Of a DNA stretch of 64,000 nt, positions 33,575 to 41,624 are shown piece after piece (position 1 is the first letter of the stretch; each line of letters opens with the position of its first letter). The translations under genes and the position numbers were made by a program. The stretch lies in NCBI RefSeq assembly GCF_030373445.1, contig NZ_JAUCYU010000006.1:124001-188000 (forward strand). Reading direction: 5' to 3'. The notes under the pieces were generated by a model. The model ran no database searches. It saw nothing but the letters and a program-made list of their open reading frames with translations, and had not been told where the DNA came from. The DNA comes from Roseovarius sp. GTDB taxonomy: Bacteria; Pseudomonadota; Alphaproteobacteria; Rhodobacterales; Rhodobacteraceae.

Positions 33575-34915
33575 ATGAACCTCTCCGCCATGCTCGCCGC
33601 CCGCGCCGCCGAAGGCCGGCCCGTCCGCATCGGCCTCATCGGCGCGGGAAAGTTCGGCTCGATGATCCTCGCGCAGGCCAAGCATATCGAGGGCTACCAC
33701 GTGGTCGGGGTGGCCGATCTCGACATCGGAAAAGCCCGCGAGTCGCTCGCCCGCGTCCACTGGGAAAAGGCGCAATATGCCGCCCCCTCCCTTGCCGACG
33801 CCTACGAGACCGGCGCCACCCACCTCACCGACGACGCCGCCAAGCTCTTCGATTTCGACGGTATCGAGGTGGTGATCGAGGCCACGGGCCACCCCATTGC
33901 CGGCATTCGCCATGCGCTGGCCGCCATCGAGGCGGGCAAGCATGTGGTCATGGTCAATGTCGAGGCCGACGTGCTTTGCGGGCCGCTTTTGGCCGAAAAG
34001 GCCCGCGCGGCGGGGGTGGTCTATTCCATGGCCTATGGCGACCAGCCCGCGGCGATCTGCGAGCTGGTCGACTGGGTCCATGCCAGCGGGTTCGAGCTGG
34101 TCGCGGCGGGCAAGGGCATGAACTTCGCCCCGCCCTATCGCTATTCCACGCCCGATACGGTGTGGGATTTCTTCGGCTGGTCCGAGGAGGAGGTGGCGAA
34201 GGGCGACTTCAACCCGAAAATGTACAACTCCTTCACCGACGGCACCAAGGCGGCGATCGAGATGGCCGCCGTCGCCAACGCCACCGGGCTCGACTGCCCC
34301 GAGGACGGGCTGGCCTTCCATCCCGCCGGGCTGCAGGATCTTGCCACCGTCTTCAGGCCGCAAACCGACGGCGGGCAACTGGCCAAACCCGGCCTCGTCG
34401 ACATCGCTGCCAGCCGCGAGCCGGACGGGCGCGTGGTGCTGAACAACATCCAGTACGGCATGTTCGTCACCTTCCGCGCGCCGGATGAATACACCCGCGC
34501 CTGTTTCCAGCAATACGGCCTCTTGACCGATGCGTCGGGCTGGTATGGCTCGATGTGGCGGCCGTTCCACCTGATCGGGCTGGAAACGTCGGTCTCGGTC
34601 CTCTCCGCCGTGCTGCGGGGCGAGGCGACGGGCAGCTCGACGCGCTACCGCGCCGATGCCGTGGCCACCGCCAAGGGCGATTTCGAGGCGGGCGACATGC
34701 TCGACGGCGAGGGCGGCTACAAGGTGTGGGCCAAGGCCATCCCGGCCCGGCTGTCTGCGGCGGCGGATGCGCTGCCCATCGGCCTTGCCCACCACATCAA
34801 GCTGAAACGCCCGGTGAAACGCGACCAGGTGATCACGCTCGATGACGTGGAGATCACCGAGGACCACGATATCTTCGCCATGCGCAAGGATCAGAAACGC
34901 CTGCTGGAAGGGTGA
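33575..34915 (+). CDS. NAD(P)-binding oxidoreductase with C-terminal SAF domain
   Basis: A 446-residue protein. Residues 15-150 form a homoserine-dehydrogenase-like Rossmann domain (RIGLIGAGKFGSMI, EATGHP, VVMVNVEADVLCGP), followed by a central catalytic-like region. The C-terminal SAF-type domain is about residues 345-430 (the segment ending IKLKRPVKRDQVITLDDV). Similar proteins accompany sugar-acid or tetritol catabolic genes in alphaproteobacteria, but their reaction is not known to me. Its stop overlaps the possible GTG start of the DapA-type gene, so the two are coupled. The SAF domain resembles those of sialic acid synthase and UxaA N-termini and may bind an acid sugar. Confidence 0.75.
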   Translation: MNLSAMLAARAAEGRPVRIGLIGAGKFGSMILAQAKHIEGYHVVGVADLDIGKARESLARVHWEKAQYAAPSLADAYETGATHLTDDAAKLFDFDGIEVVIEATGHPIAGIRHALAAIEAGKHVVMVNVEADVLCGPLLAEKARAAGVVYSMAYGDQPAAICELVDWVHASGFELVAAGKGMNFAPPYRYSTPDTVWDFFGWSEEEVAKGDFNPKMYNSFTDGTKAAIEMAAVANATGLDCPEDGLAFHPAGLQDLATVFRPQTDGGQLAKPGLVDIAASREPDGRVVLNNIQYGMFVTFRAPDEYTRACFQQYGLLTDASGWYGSMWRPFHLIGLETSVSVLSAVLRGEATGSSTRYRADAVATAKGDFEAGDMLDGEGGYKVWAKAIPARLSAAADALPIGLAHHIKLKRPVKRDQVITLDDVEITEDHDIFAMRKDQKRLLEG

Positions 34916-34920
34916 CGCCC

Positions 34921-35820
34921 ATGCCCCACGACCTCGACACCGCGCTGGCCGGAATTTCCGGCATCCTCGTCACGCCTTACGACGACGCGGGCGAGATCGC
35001 GCCCGCCCGGCTGGCGCCCATCCTCGACCGGGCGCTTGCCGCCGGTGTGCACATGCCCGTCGTCAACGGCAACACGGGCGAGTTCTATGCGCTGACCACC
35101 GACGAGGCCTGCACCATGGTACGCGAGGTGGCGGCCCTGCTGGACGGCCGCGCGCCCCTTCTCGCCGGCGTCGGGCGCGGTGTCCGCGACGCCTGCCGCC
35201 TGGCCCGCGCGTCAGCCGAGGCGGGCGCGGCGGCCCTGATGATCCACCAGCCGCCGGACCCCTTCGTCAGCCCGCGTGGCACGGTCGATTACGTCAAAGC
35301 CGTGATCGACGCAGGCGGCGGCCTGCCGGTCATGCTCTACCTGCGCAACGACGCCATGGGCACGCAGGCCATCGCCGATCTCTGCGCCCTGCCCGGCGTG
35401 AAGGGCGTCAAATGGGCCACGCCCAACCCGCTCAAGCTCGCCGCCGCCATCGACGCCTGCGACCCGGGCATCACCTGGGTCTGCGGGCTGGCCGAGATCT
35501 GGGCGCCGCCGCTCTATGCCGTGGGTGCGCGCGGCTTCACCTCCGGGCTCATCAATGTCTGGCCCGAGCGCTCCGCCGCGATCCACGCCGCGCTGGCCAG
35601 AGGTGACTATACGCAAGCCAACCATCTCATCGCCGGGATGCGCCCCTTCGAGGAGATCCGCGCCGAGGAGATGAACGGCACCAACGTCACCGTCGTCAAG
35701 GCCGCGCTCCTCACCCAAGGGCACGATTGCGGCCCGACGCGCCCGCCCTCCGCCTGGCCGCTGACCGACGCGCAGCAGGCCCGGCTCGACGGCTTCCTCG
35801 CCGCCAACGAGCTGGCCTGA
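34921..35820 (+). CDS. DapA-family aldolase/dehydratase
   Basis: A protein of about 299 residues in the dihydrodipicolinate synthase superfamily. GNTGEFYALT near residue 45 is the conserved GxTGE loop, and the Schiff-base Lys candidate is in GVKGVKWATPNP near residue 160. The region where many members have a PPYY Tyr reads HQPPDPF, so the substrate is probably not the classical one. The ATG at 34921 has an AAGGG site 8 bases upstream; a GTG at 34912 overlapping the previous stop is the alternative. It may cleave or dehydrate a keto-deoxy sugar acid together with the upstream oxidoreductase. Confidence 0.82.
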   Translation: MPHDLDTALAGISGILVTPYDDAGEIAPARLAPILDRALAAGVHMPVVNGNTGEFYALTTDEACTMVREVAALLDGRAPLLAGVGRGVRDACRLARASAEAGAAALMIHQPPDPFVSPRGTVDYVKAVIDAGGGLPVMLYLRNDAMGTQAIADLCALPGVKGVKWATPNPLKLAAAIDACDPGITWVCGLAEIWAPPLYAVGARGFTSGLINVWPERSAAIHAALARGDYTQANHLIAGMRPFEEIRAEEMNGTNVTVVKAALLTQGHDCGPTRPPSAWPLTDAQQARLDGFLAANELA

Positions 35821-36148
35821 CACGCCCCGGCCCGTACGCTAGGCGCCTTTCCGCCCACCCCCCCTGACATTCCCGCAACACTTCCACGGCTGCCCTGCAA
35901 CACCCCGTTGCCGCAACGGGTGAGTCGCCCGTAAGCAGGTGTCTGTTGCCAATGCTCAGCATGAGAAAGGGACAACCCATGTCGAGCGCTCTTATCCTTG
36001 TCGGACTTGTTGCCGTCGGTGGCCTGCTGCTGGCCCTCGTGCGTACGGTCAAATGACCGCCCGCACCCGCCGGCTGCACGCGTCCTGACGCTGCCACCGG
36101 CCCACCCGGAAACCAGAACCTCCTGACGCGCGAGCGACCGCGCCGCCC
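35821..36148. other. 329-base gap: hairpin plus a tiny candidate ORF
   Basis: Between convergent gene ends (35820 and 36149) this stretch holds a 7-bp hairpin (35904-35910 with 35914-35920, loop CCG) that may end the DapA-type transcript. It also holds a possible 25-codon membrane peptide gene at 35979-36056. Nothing else was recognised. Confidence 0.5.
35979..36056 (+). CDS. Candidate 25-residue single-span membrane peptide
   Basis: The ORF begins at ATG 35979 with an AAAGGGA ribosome site 6 bases upstream and ends in TGA. The peptide is one hydrophobic helix (ALILVGLVAVGGLLLALV) with a basic RTVK tail, the layout of small bacterial membrane proteins. An in-frame ATG at 35961 would add six residues. 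I do not recognise the family, and no neighbour suggests a role. The good ribosome site and helix argue for a real gene; the small size and lack of comparison keep it uncertain. Confidence 0.4.
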   Translation: MSSALILVGLVAVGGLLLALVRTVK

Positions 36149-37216
36149 TCACTCCTTTGCCAAAAACGCAAGGATCACGAGATCGGCCGCGGCCCCGCTC
36201 AGCGCCATGGGAATGTCGTGCACGATCGACAGGCGCGTCAGCGCCTGCAGGTCGACGTCACTGCCATGCGGCGCCATCGGGTCGGCGAAGAACACCACCG
36301 CGTCGAGCTCGCCATTGGCGACCAGCGCGCCAAGCTGCTGGTCGCCGCCCATCGAGCCGCGCTGCAGCCGCTGCACCTGCAACTCCGGGCAGGTCTCGGC
36401 CAGCATCGTGCCGGTGCCGCCGGTACAGATCAGCCGGTGCCCCGCCAGCGCCGCCCGGTGCCGGAGGACCCACGCCCGCAGATGCGCCTTGCGCGCATCA
36501 TGCGCCACCAGCGCGAACTTGCGCGGGGCGGTCGAGCGGGCCTGCGCCCGCGCCGTGATCGACAGGATGGCGCGCACCTGCTCGACAAAGCTCTCGCCCG
36601 CCCGGAAGGCGCCGGCAAAGGCCGCCGTGCCCACGGTGAACCCGGCCGCGCCCGCCTCCGCCACCGCGCCGATCCGCGCCTCGCTGTCGATGCTGCCGGC
36701 CACGATCACCGGCTTGCTGACCGCCTGCGCCACCTGCCCCATCAGCCCCGGCACGTCGCCATCGAAGCGGTAGGCCAGAAGGTCCAGCCCGTGCACATGC
36801 TCGAGATCGGCCAGCGCCCGGGCCGAGGCGACGATCTCCTCCGCCGGGCCTTCCAGCACGCTGGGATGGCCGGTGATCCGCCCCGGGAACGGGTAATAGC
36901 GCAGCGGGTGATCCCGGATCACCTCCGTCACCGCCGCCGCCCGCGTGCCGCCCAGCAGGCAATCCACGTCCAGCGCCACCGCCGCCCGGGCCGAGTTCAG
37001 CTCGCTCTCCTCGTCAAGGCTCACCACCTCGAGATAGGACCGCCCGCCGGCCTGCCGGATGGTCCGCGCGAGCCCGCGCAGCTCCTCGAAGGGCAGGCCC
37101 ACATCCTTGAACCCGATATGCCGCGCCCCGCCTTCGAGCGCCTGTTCCAGCCGCTCGGCCGCGTCGGGGATCGTCCGGTCATTCTCGGTCAGCATGAGGA
37201 TGAAGTTGAACGCCAT
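36149..37216 (-). CDS. TIM-barrel domain fused to methylglyoxal synthase domain
   Basis: A 355-residue two-domain protein. Residues 1-220 look like a TIM barrel with a C-terminal phosphate-binding pattern (VIVAGSIDSEARI, GFTVGTAAF). Residues 233-355 match methylglyoxal synthase: ALVAHDARK, ICTGGTGTMLAE, GGDQQLGALV with the likely catalytic Asp292, FFADP and APHGSD with His317 and Asp320. Methylglyoxal synthase normally is a single domain of about 130-150 residues that removes phosphate from dihydroxyacetone phosphate. It is third in an operon after a flavodoxin-like and a kinase gene, 3 bases from the latter. The function of the barrel is not known to me. Confidence 0.82.
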   Translation of the reverse strand: MAFNFILMLTENDRTIPDAAERLEQALEGGARHIGFKDVGLPFEELRGLARTIRQAGGRSYLEVVSLDEESELNSARAAVALDVDCLLGGTRAAAVTEVIRDHPLRYYPFPGRITGHPSVLEGPAEEIVASARALADLEHVHGLDLLAYRFDGDVPGLMGQVAQAVSKPVIVAGSIDSEARIGAVAEAGAAGFTVGTAAFAGAFRAGESFVEQVRAILSITARAQARSTAPRKFALVAHDARKAHLRAWVLRHRAALAGHRLICTGGTGTMLAETCPELQVQRLQRGSMGGDQQLGALVANGELDAVVFFADPMAPHGSDVDLQALTRLSIVHDIPMALSGAAADLVILAFLAKE

Positions 37217-37219
37217 CGG

Positions 37220-38020
37220 TCAAACCCTTTCCGAAGTGATCGGCGCCGCGCCGGTCCACCGCGCCGCGCCCTCGACAATGGCAAGATGATCGCACCCACG
37301 CGACGCCTCCGCCAGCGCCGCCACGTGCCCCAGCGCCTGTCCGACGGGCAGACCGGCCGCGATGAGCGCGGCGAACACGTCGCCGATGCCATGGGGCACG
37401 TGCCGTACCTTCGCGGTCCGGTACAATTCCGCCCCGCTCTCCGTCACCGACAGTACGCCCGTCTCTGTCTCTCCCAGCGGCGGCGAGGTCACATGCACCA
37501 CCGGCGCACCCAGCGCCGCTGCCGCTTCCCTCGCCGCGGCCAAATCCGCGCAATCCCGCCCCGTCAGCCAGCCCAGCTCGAACAGGTTCGGCGTCACCAC
37601 GTCGGCCAGCGGCACCAGCCTGTCCCGCACCGCCTCGGCCACGTCTTCCTTCACGTAAAGCCCCTTAGGCGCATCCCCGAGGATCGGATCGACGACCACA
37701 CGCACACCGGGCGCCGCCGCCCTCATCCGTTCCACCATTTCGACCGCCGCCTCGACATGCCCCACCCCCGGCATGTAGCCCACCAGAACGCCCGCGTGCC
37801 CCGCCAGCCAGCCATTCGCCTCCAGCGCGCCGACCATTTCGGTGATCCGGTCGGGCGCGATGGCCGTGCCCGCCACCTTTGGCCACGCCGGATGGTTCGA
37901 CAGCACGATCGTCGGCACGCCCGTCACCTCGAACCCGAGCCGCTGACACACGGGCTGCCCCGCCGACAGCCCCACATGCCCCATCGCCACCACGCTCGAC
38001 AGGATCAGCACGCGCGCCAC
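37220..38020 (-). CDS. Pyridoxal kinase-like PfkB-family protein
   Basis: A 266-residue ribokinase-superfamily protein. ILSSVVAMGHVGLSAGQPVCQRLGFEV at the N-terminus is typical of pyridoxal kinases (PdxY/PdxK). VVDPILGD lies near residue 110, VTPNLFELGWLTG near residue 135, and the C-terminal anion hole is HGIGDVFAAL, with Ile where GTGD is usual; the catalytic Asp is kept. The start is a GTG at 38020, one base after the flavodoxin-like gene. Linkage to a methylglyoxal-synthase fusion leaves open that the substrate is not pyridoxal but another hydroxymethyl compound. Confidence 0.8.
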   Translation of the reverse strand: MARVLILSSVVAMGHVGLSAGQPVCQRLGFEVTGVPTIVLSNHPAWPKVAGTAIAPDRITEMVGALEANGWLAGHAGVLVGYMPGVGHVEAAVEMVERMRAAAPGVRVVVDPILGDAPKGLYVKEDVAEAVRDRLVPLADVVTPNLFELGWLTGRDCADLAAAREAAAALGAPVVHVTSPPLGETETGVLSVTESGAELYRTAKVRHVPHGIGDVFAALIAAGLPVGQALGHVAALAEASRGCDHLAIVEGAARWTGAAPITSERV

Positions 38021-38021
38021 C

Positions 38022-38507
38022 TCAGAACGCCCCCATGCTCAGCCCCGCCGCCAGCGCCTGCCCCAGGTCGCGGCATTTCGCCAGCTCCGCCTCGGCAATG
38101 GTCTTCTCGGCCAGGATCTCCTCCGGCGTCTGGGCATGGGTGCAGACGATCAGCGGCGCCTGCACCTCCCGCAGGCGCCAGCCCTGCGCGATCCGCGCGA
38201 TCTGGCGCACCGCGTTGCTGCCGTCCGACCCGGCGCAGACCATCTGGGCATACGGACGTGCCTCGATCCTGCCCAGCACCGGGTAATAGCAGCGGTCGAA
38301 GAAATCCTTCATCACCCCGGCAATCGCGGCCAGGTTCTCGGGCGCGCAGAAGATATACCCGTCCGCCCGCAACAGGTCGTCCGGGCCGGCCTTTGCCGCG
38401 GGTTTCAGCACCGTGGGCGCCTCGCCCTCGGCGGCGCTGGCGGCGGCCTCGGCCATTTGCCGGCTGCCCCCGGTCTTCGAGTGGTAAACGATCAGAAGTT
38501 CTGTCAT
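38022..38507 (-). CDS. Flavodoxin-like / NAD(P)H-dependent FMN protein
   Basis: A 161-residue flavodoxin-fold protein. The FMN phosphate loop YHSKTGGSRQMA is at residues 8-19, and FCAPENLAAIAGVMKDFFDRCYYP near residue 55 is typical of WrbA/flavodoxin-like reductases that bind the flavin ring. It could be an electron carrier or quinone reductase. It is the first gene of the minus-strand trio with the kinase (1-base gap) and the fusion protein (3-base gap). The divergent gene at 38624 begins the sox-associated region, so the two are probably unrelated functionally. Confidence 0.83.
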   Translation of the reverse strand: MTELLIVYHSKTGGSRQMAEAAASAAEGEAPTVLKPAAKAGPDDLLRADGYIFCAPENLAAIAGVMKDFFDRCYYPVLGRIEARPYAQMVCAGSDGSNAVRQIARIAQGWRLREVQAPLIVCTHAQTPEEILAEKTIAEAELAKCRDLGQALAAGLSMGAF

Positions 38508-38587
38508 GCCGCAAACCTAGCGCCCCCGCCGCCGGCTGACCATATCCGGTGTCCGGGCTTGCCCGGCGCCGCGCGCAGGGTTAAAAC

Positions 38588-38603
38588 ATTCACAACACCG
38601 AAT
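38588..38603. promoter_or_regulatory. Putative SoxR-type operator
   Basis: The sequence ATTC-N8-GAAT, a perfect inverted repeat with 8-base spacing, 20 bases upstream of the metallo-beta-lactamase gene start. As I recall, ATTC-N8-GAAT was reported for the related persulfide sensor SqrR. This suggests control of the 38624-40485 operon by the soxR product. Confidence 0.5.
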
Positions 38604-38623
38604 ATAAGACGGGAGGAGACAGC

Positions 38624-39541
38624 ATGACCATCACCAGACGGCAGGTTCTGAACGGGCTGGGCTCGGCGGCCCTGGCAACCGGCCTCTCGGGCCTCGCCAC
38701 CCGGGTCATCGCCGCCGGAAACGGCCGCGAGGTCATCACCGCCAGCGACGGCCATCTCGTCCTGCCCGGCGATTTCGTCTTCGACGGCATGGACGAGGCG
38801 CAGCTCGCCCCGATCCTCGACCGCCACGACATCTCCCGCGAGGAGATCCGCCAGCCCTGCAACGTCACCCTGCTGCGCGATGGCGATAGGGTGATCCTGT
38901 TCGACGCGGGCGCCGGCCCCCTCTTCATGCCCAGCGCGGGCGACCTGGCGGTCACGCTCGACGGGCTCGGCATCGCGCCCGAAGACGTCACCGACATCGT
39001 CTTCACCCATGGCCACCCCGACCATCTCTGGGGCGTGCTCGACGATTTCGACGAGCTGCTCTTCCCCGAGGCCGCCTTTCATTTCGGGCAGGCGGAATGG
39101 GATTACTGGTCAGACCCCGACACCGTCGACACCATCGGCGAGGCCCGCGCCGCCTTCGCCGTGGGCGCCCAGCGCCGGCTCGACGCCATCGCCGGAAAGA
39201 CCAGCTTCTTCACCGATGGCGACGAGGTGCTACCGGGCATCATGGCCCATGCCACCCCCGGCCACACGCCGGGCCACATGTCCTTCGAGATCGCCACCGG
39301 GGGCGACCCGGTGCTGGTGGCGGGCGACGCGGTGACCAACGCGCATGTGAATTTCGAACAGCCCGGCTGGCCCAGCGGTTCCGACCAGGACCCCGATCTT
39401 GGCGCCGAAACCCGCGCCCGGCTGCTCGACCGGGCCGCCGCCGACGGCCTGCGCCTGATCGGCTTCCACCTGCCCGGCGGCGGCATCGGCCGGGTCGAGC
39501 GCACCGGCGACGCCTTCCGCTTCGTGGAGGACGGGGCATGA
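38624..39541 (+). CDS. Metallo-beta-lactamase-fold hydrolase, Tat-exported
   Basis: A 305-residue periplasmic MBL-fold protein. It has a Tat-like signal (MTITRRQVLNGLGSAALATG) and the complete metal motif FTHGHPDHLWG (H129, H131, D133, H134). Further ligands are in MAHATPGHTPGHM, AGDAVTNAH and GFHLPGGGIG. A GGGAGGAG site precedes the ATG. It overlaps the next MBL gene (ATGA). The neighbourhood and a putative SoxR site suggest a sox accessory role comparable with the zinc metallohydrolases SoxG/SoxH of Paracoccus, but the substrate is unknown. Confidence 0.85.
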   Translation: MTITRRQVLNGLGSAALATGLSGLATRVIAAGNGREVITASDGHLVLPGDFVFDGMDEAQLAPILDRHDISREEIRQPCNVTLLRDGDRVILFDAGAGPLFMPSAGDLAVTLDGLGIAPEDVTDIVFTHGHPDHLWGVLDDFDELLFPEAAFHFGQAEWDYWSDPDTVDTIGEARAAFAVGAQRRLDAIAGKTSFFTDGDEVLPGIMAHATPGHTPGHMSFEIATGGDPVLVAGDAVTNAHVNFEQPGWPSGSDQDPDLGAETRARLLDRAAADGLRLIGFHLPGGGIGRVERTGDAFRFVEDGA

Positions 39542-40485
39542 GGCTCCCGGCCCTCGCCGCCGCCCTCCTCCTCGCCACCGCCGCCACGGCCAGCGAGCGG
39601 ATCGCCGACAAGTACCCCGGCTCGATGCTCTACGACGCCCCGGTCGAGGTCATCCCCGGCGTCTGGTCGGCCATCGGCGCGTCGGCCCCGCCCACCTACG
39701 AGAATTCCGGCCACAACAACAACCTCAGCTTCATCGTCACCGGCGACGGCGTGGTCGTCATCAACGGCGGTGCCGCCTACGGCCTTGCAAAGGCGCTGCA
39801 TGACGAGATCAGGCGCATCACCGACCAGCCCGTGACGCTCGTCTTCAACGAGAACGGCCAGGGCCACGCCATGCTGGGCAACAGCTACTGGGCGGAACAG
39901 GGCGTGCCCATCGTCGCCCACGAGGACGCGGCGCAGGAAATCGAGGAGTATGGCGGCACCGTGCTCGAGGGCATGAAACGCTACAACCGCGACAAGGCCG
40001 AGGGCACCACCGTGCAGGGCCCCACGGAAACCTTCTCCGACGCGTACATCGTCGAGATGGGCGATTTCCGCATCGAGGCCCGCTATCTCGGCCCCGCCCA
40101 CAGCCCCGGCGACATCGTGATCTGGCTGCCCGACCAAAGCCTCGTCATCTCGGGCGACATGGCTTTCCACGAACGGCTTCTGCCGATCTTCCAGCACACC
40201 TATACCGCCGACTGGCTGGAAACGTGGGAGACCGAATTCGAACCGCTCGGCGCCACCTACGTGATCCCCGGCCACGGCCATCCGACCAACATGGCGCAAG
40301 TCCGCCGGTATACGCGCGACTACCTCGTCTATCTCCGGGGAAAGATCCGCGAGCATATCGACGCGGGCGGCGAACTGGCGGATGCCTATTACGTCGATCA
40401 ATCCCCCTATGCCCATCTCGACACGTTCGAGGAACTGGCCACGAAGAACGCCGGCCGGGTCTACGAGCAGATGGAGTGGGAATAG
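39538..40485 (+). CDS. MBL-fold protein with degraded metal motif (SoxH-like)
   Basis: A 315-residue protein with a Sec signal peptide (about residues 1-19) and an MBL fold. At the position of the HxHxDH motif it reads NENGQGH (residues 104-110), so the first two His and the Asp are replaced. The later ligand positions remain: AHSPGD, SGDMAFHERL and PGHGHPT. The fold resembles SoxH and the quinoprotein-associated zinc metallohydrolases. The start ATG overlaps the stop of the previous MBL gene. It may bind one metal, or none, and act in binding rather than hydrolysis. Its stop is 5 bases from the convergent transporter gene end. Confidence 0.8.
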   Translation: MRLPALAAALLLATAATASERIADKYPGSMLYDAPVEVIPGVWSAIGASAPPTYENSGHNNNLSFIVTGDGVVVINGGAAYGLAKALHDEIRRITDQPVTLVFNENGQGHAMLGNSYWAEQGVPIVAHEDAAQEIEEYGGTVLEGMKRYNRDKAEGTTVQGPTETFSDAYIVEMGDFRIEARYLGPAHSPGDIVIWLPDQSLVISGDMAFHERLLPIFQHTYTADWLETWETEFEPLGATYVIPGHGHPTNMAQVRRYTRDYLVYLRGKIREHIDAGGELADAYYVDQSPYAHLDTFEELATKNAGRVYEQMEWE

Positions 40486-40489
40486 CGTC

Positions 40490-41557
40490 TCAGCCCGCCA
40501 CCGGATGCGGGGCCGCGCCCCGGTTCAGCAACGCCTGCGTCGCCATGGCGCCCAGCCACATGCAGAACACCGCCACCCACGCGGTCAGCGCCATGATCGC
40601 CCCGCCCGACAGGCCCGCGCCCACCGCGCAGCCGCCCGCCAGCATCGCCCCGAACCCCATCAGCCCGGCGCCGAGCAGGTAGCGCTCCATCGGCGTTTCG
40701 GCCCCGAACCGCTCTACCCGGAACGTCCCGGTCAGGAGCGCCATGACACCGGCGCCGGCGAACACGCCCGGCACCAGCCCCACGCCGAACCCCGCCGGCA
40801 GCCGGGTGCTGTTCACCAGCCCCATCAGCGTGTCCGTCGCCGGCCCGGTGAACGTCACCGACGAGATCGGCACCACTTCGAACGAGACCCTTGCCACCGC
40901 GCAGGTCGCGGCCCAGCCCAGCGCCACCGCCAGCCCGACCAGCGCCGCGGCCAGCGCGTGGCTCACCCGCACGCCCCGCCACCACGCCAGCCCGAAGGAG
41001 AGCGCAAGCCCGGCCGCCGCCAGCCCGGCGGCCCCGCCCGGCTCCAGCCCCGTGACCGCCAGCAGGTTCCGCGCCGCGCCCCCCGGCACCAGCCAGAGCC
41101 GCCCCAGCGCCTCCCGCGCAGGCGCGAGGACCCCGCGCAGCGCCGATTGCGCCACCAGCGTCAGCACCAGCCCGGTCACCAGCGCCCTGAGGTTCCCCGT
41201 CGCCGACAGCACCAGCAGCCGGCTCGCGCAGCCCCGCGCCAGAATCATGCCCGCGCCGAACATCAGCCCGCCGAAAACCGCGCCCGACAGGCTGCCGGTC
41301 GCGGCCAGCTGGCGCGACTGCGCCACCTCGAACCAGCCCAGCGCCACCGCGCCCTGCACCAGCGCCACCGCGGCGAAGAACGCCACCAGCCAGATCGACA
41401 GCCGCGGGCCAAGCTGCCCGCCGGTCACCTCGGCCACCGCCGCCCGCAGGCAGAACCGCGAATGCTGCGCCGCCGCGCCGAACAGCACGCCCACCGCCAG
41501 CCCCGCCATCATCAGGACCGCGCCTTCGCCATATGTGTCGATCAGGGTTTCCAACAT
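40490..41557 (-). CDS. YeeE/YedE-family transporter (TsuA/SoxT-like)
   Basis: A 355-residue membrane protein with about nine to ten hydrophobic segments. Cys-containing motifs typical of the YeeE/YedE (DUF395) family are present: QHSRFCLRAA near residue 34, LARGCASRLL near residue 108 and AGGCAVGAGLSGG near residue 320. E. coli TsuA of this family imports thiosulfate. A second, different family member lies at 50775, so the sox cluster is bracketed by two of them. A role in moving thiosulfate or sulfane sulfur for cysteine synthesis or sensing is likely. Confidence 0.87.
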   Translation of the reverse strand: MLETLIDTYGEGAVLMMAGLAVGVLFGAAAQHSRFCLRAAVAEVTGGQLGPRLSIWLVAFFAAVALVQGAVALGWFEVAQSRQLAATGSLSGAVFGGLMFGAGMILARGCASRLLVLSATGNLRALVTGLVLTLVAQSALRGVLAPAREALGRLWLVPGGAARNLLAVTGLEPGGAAGLAAAGLALSFGLAWWRGVRVSHALAAALVGLAVALGWAATCAVARVSFEVVPISSVTFTGPATDTLMGLVNSTRLPAGFGVGLVPGVFAGAGVMALLTGTFRVERFGAETPMERYLLGAGLMGFGAMLAGGCAVGAGLSGGAIMALTAWVAVFCMWLGAMATQALLNRGAAPHPVAG

Positions 41558-41596
41558 GCCCGGGTCCTACCCCCGGCCGGCATCCCGTGCCTTGAT

Positions 41597-41612
41597 ATGC
41601 ATCAATTGGAAT
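41597..41612. promoter_or_regulatory. Possible SoxR-type half-palindromic site
   Basis: On the minus strand it reads ATTC-N8-GCAT, 40 bases upstream of the YeeE/YedE gene. It shares ATTC and the following GCATATCAAGG with the site before soxB (GCATGTCAAGG). The match to ATTC-N8-GAAT is only partial. Confidence 0.35.
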
Positions 41613-41624
41613 ATGTTTGAGGCG

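Noticed and set aside
29820..35820. Assignment of the transketolase operon to D-apiose catabolism
   Set aside because: No apiose isomerase, apulose kinase or RuBisCO-like gene is present; the split transketolase alone is not diagnostic.
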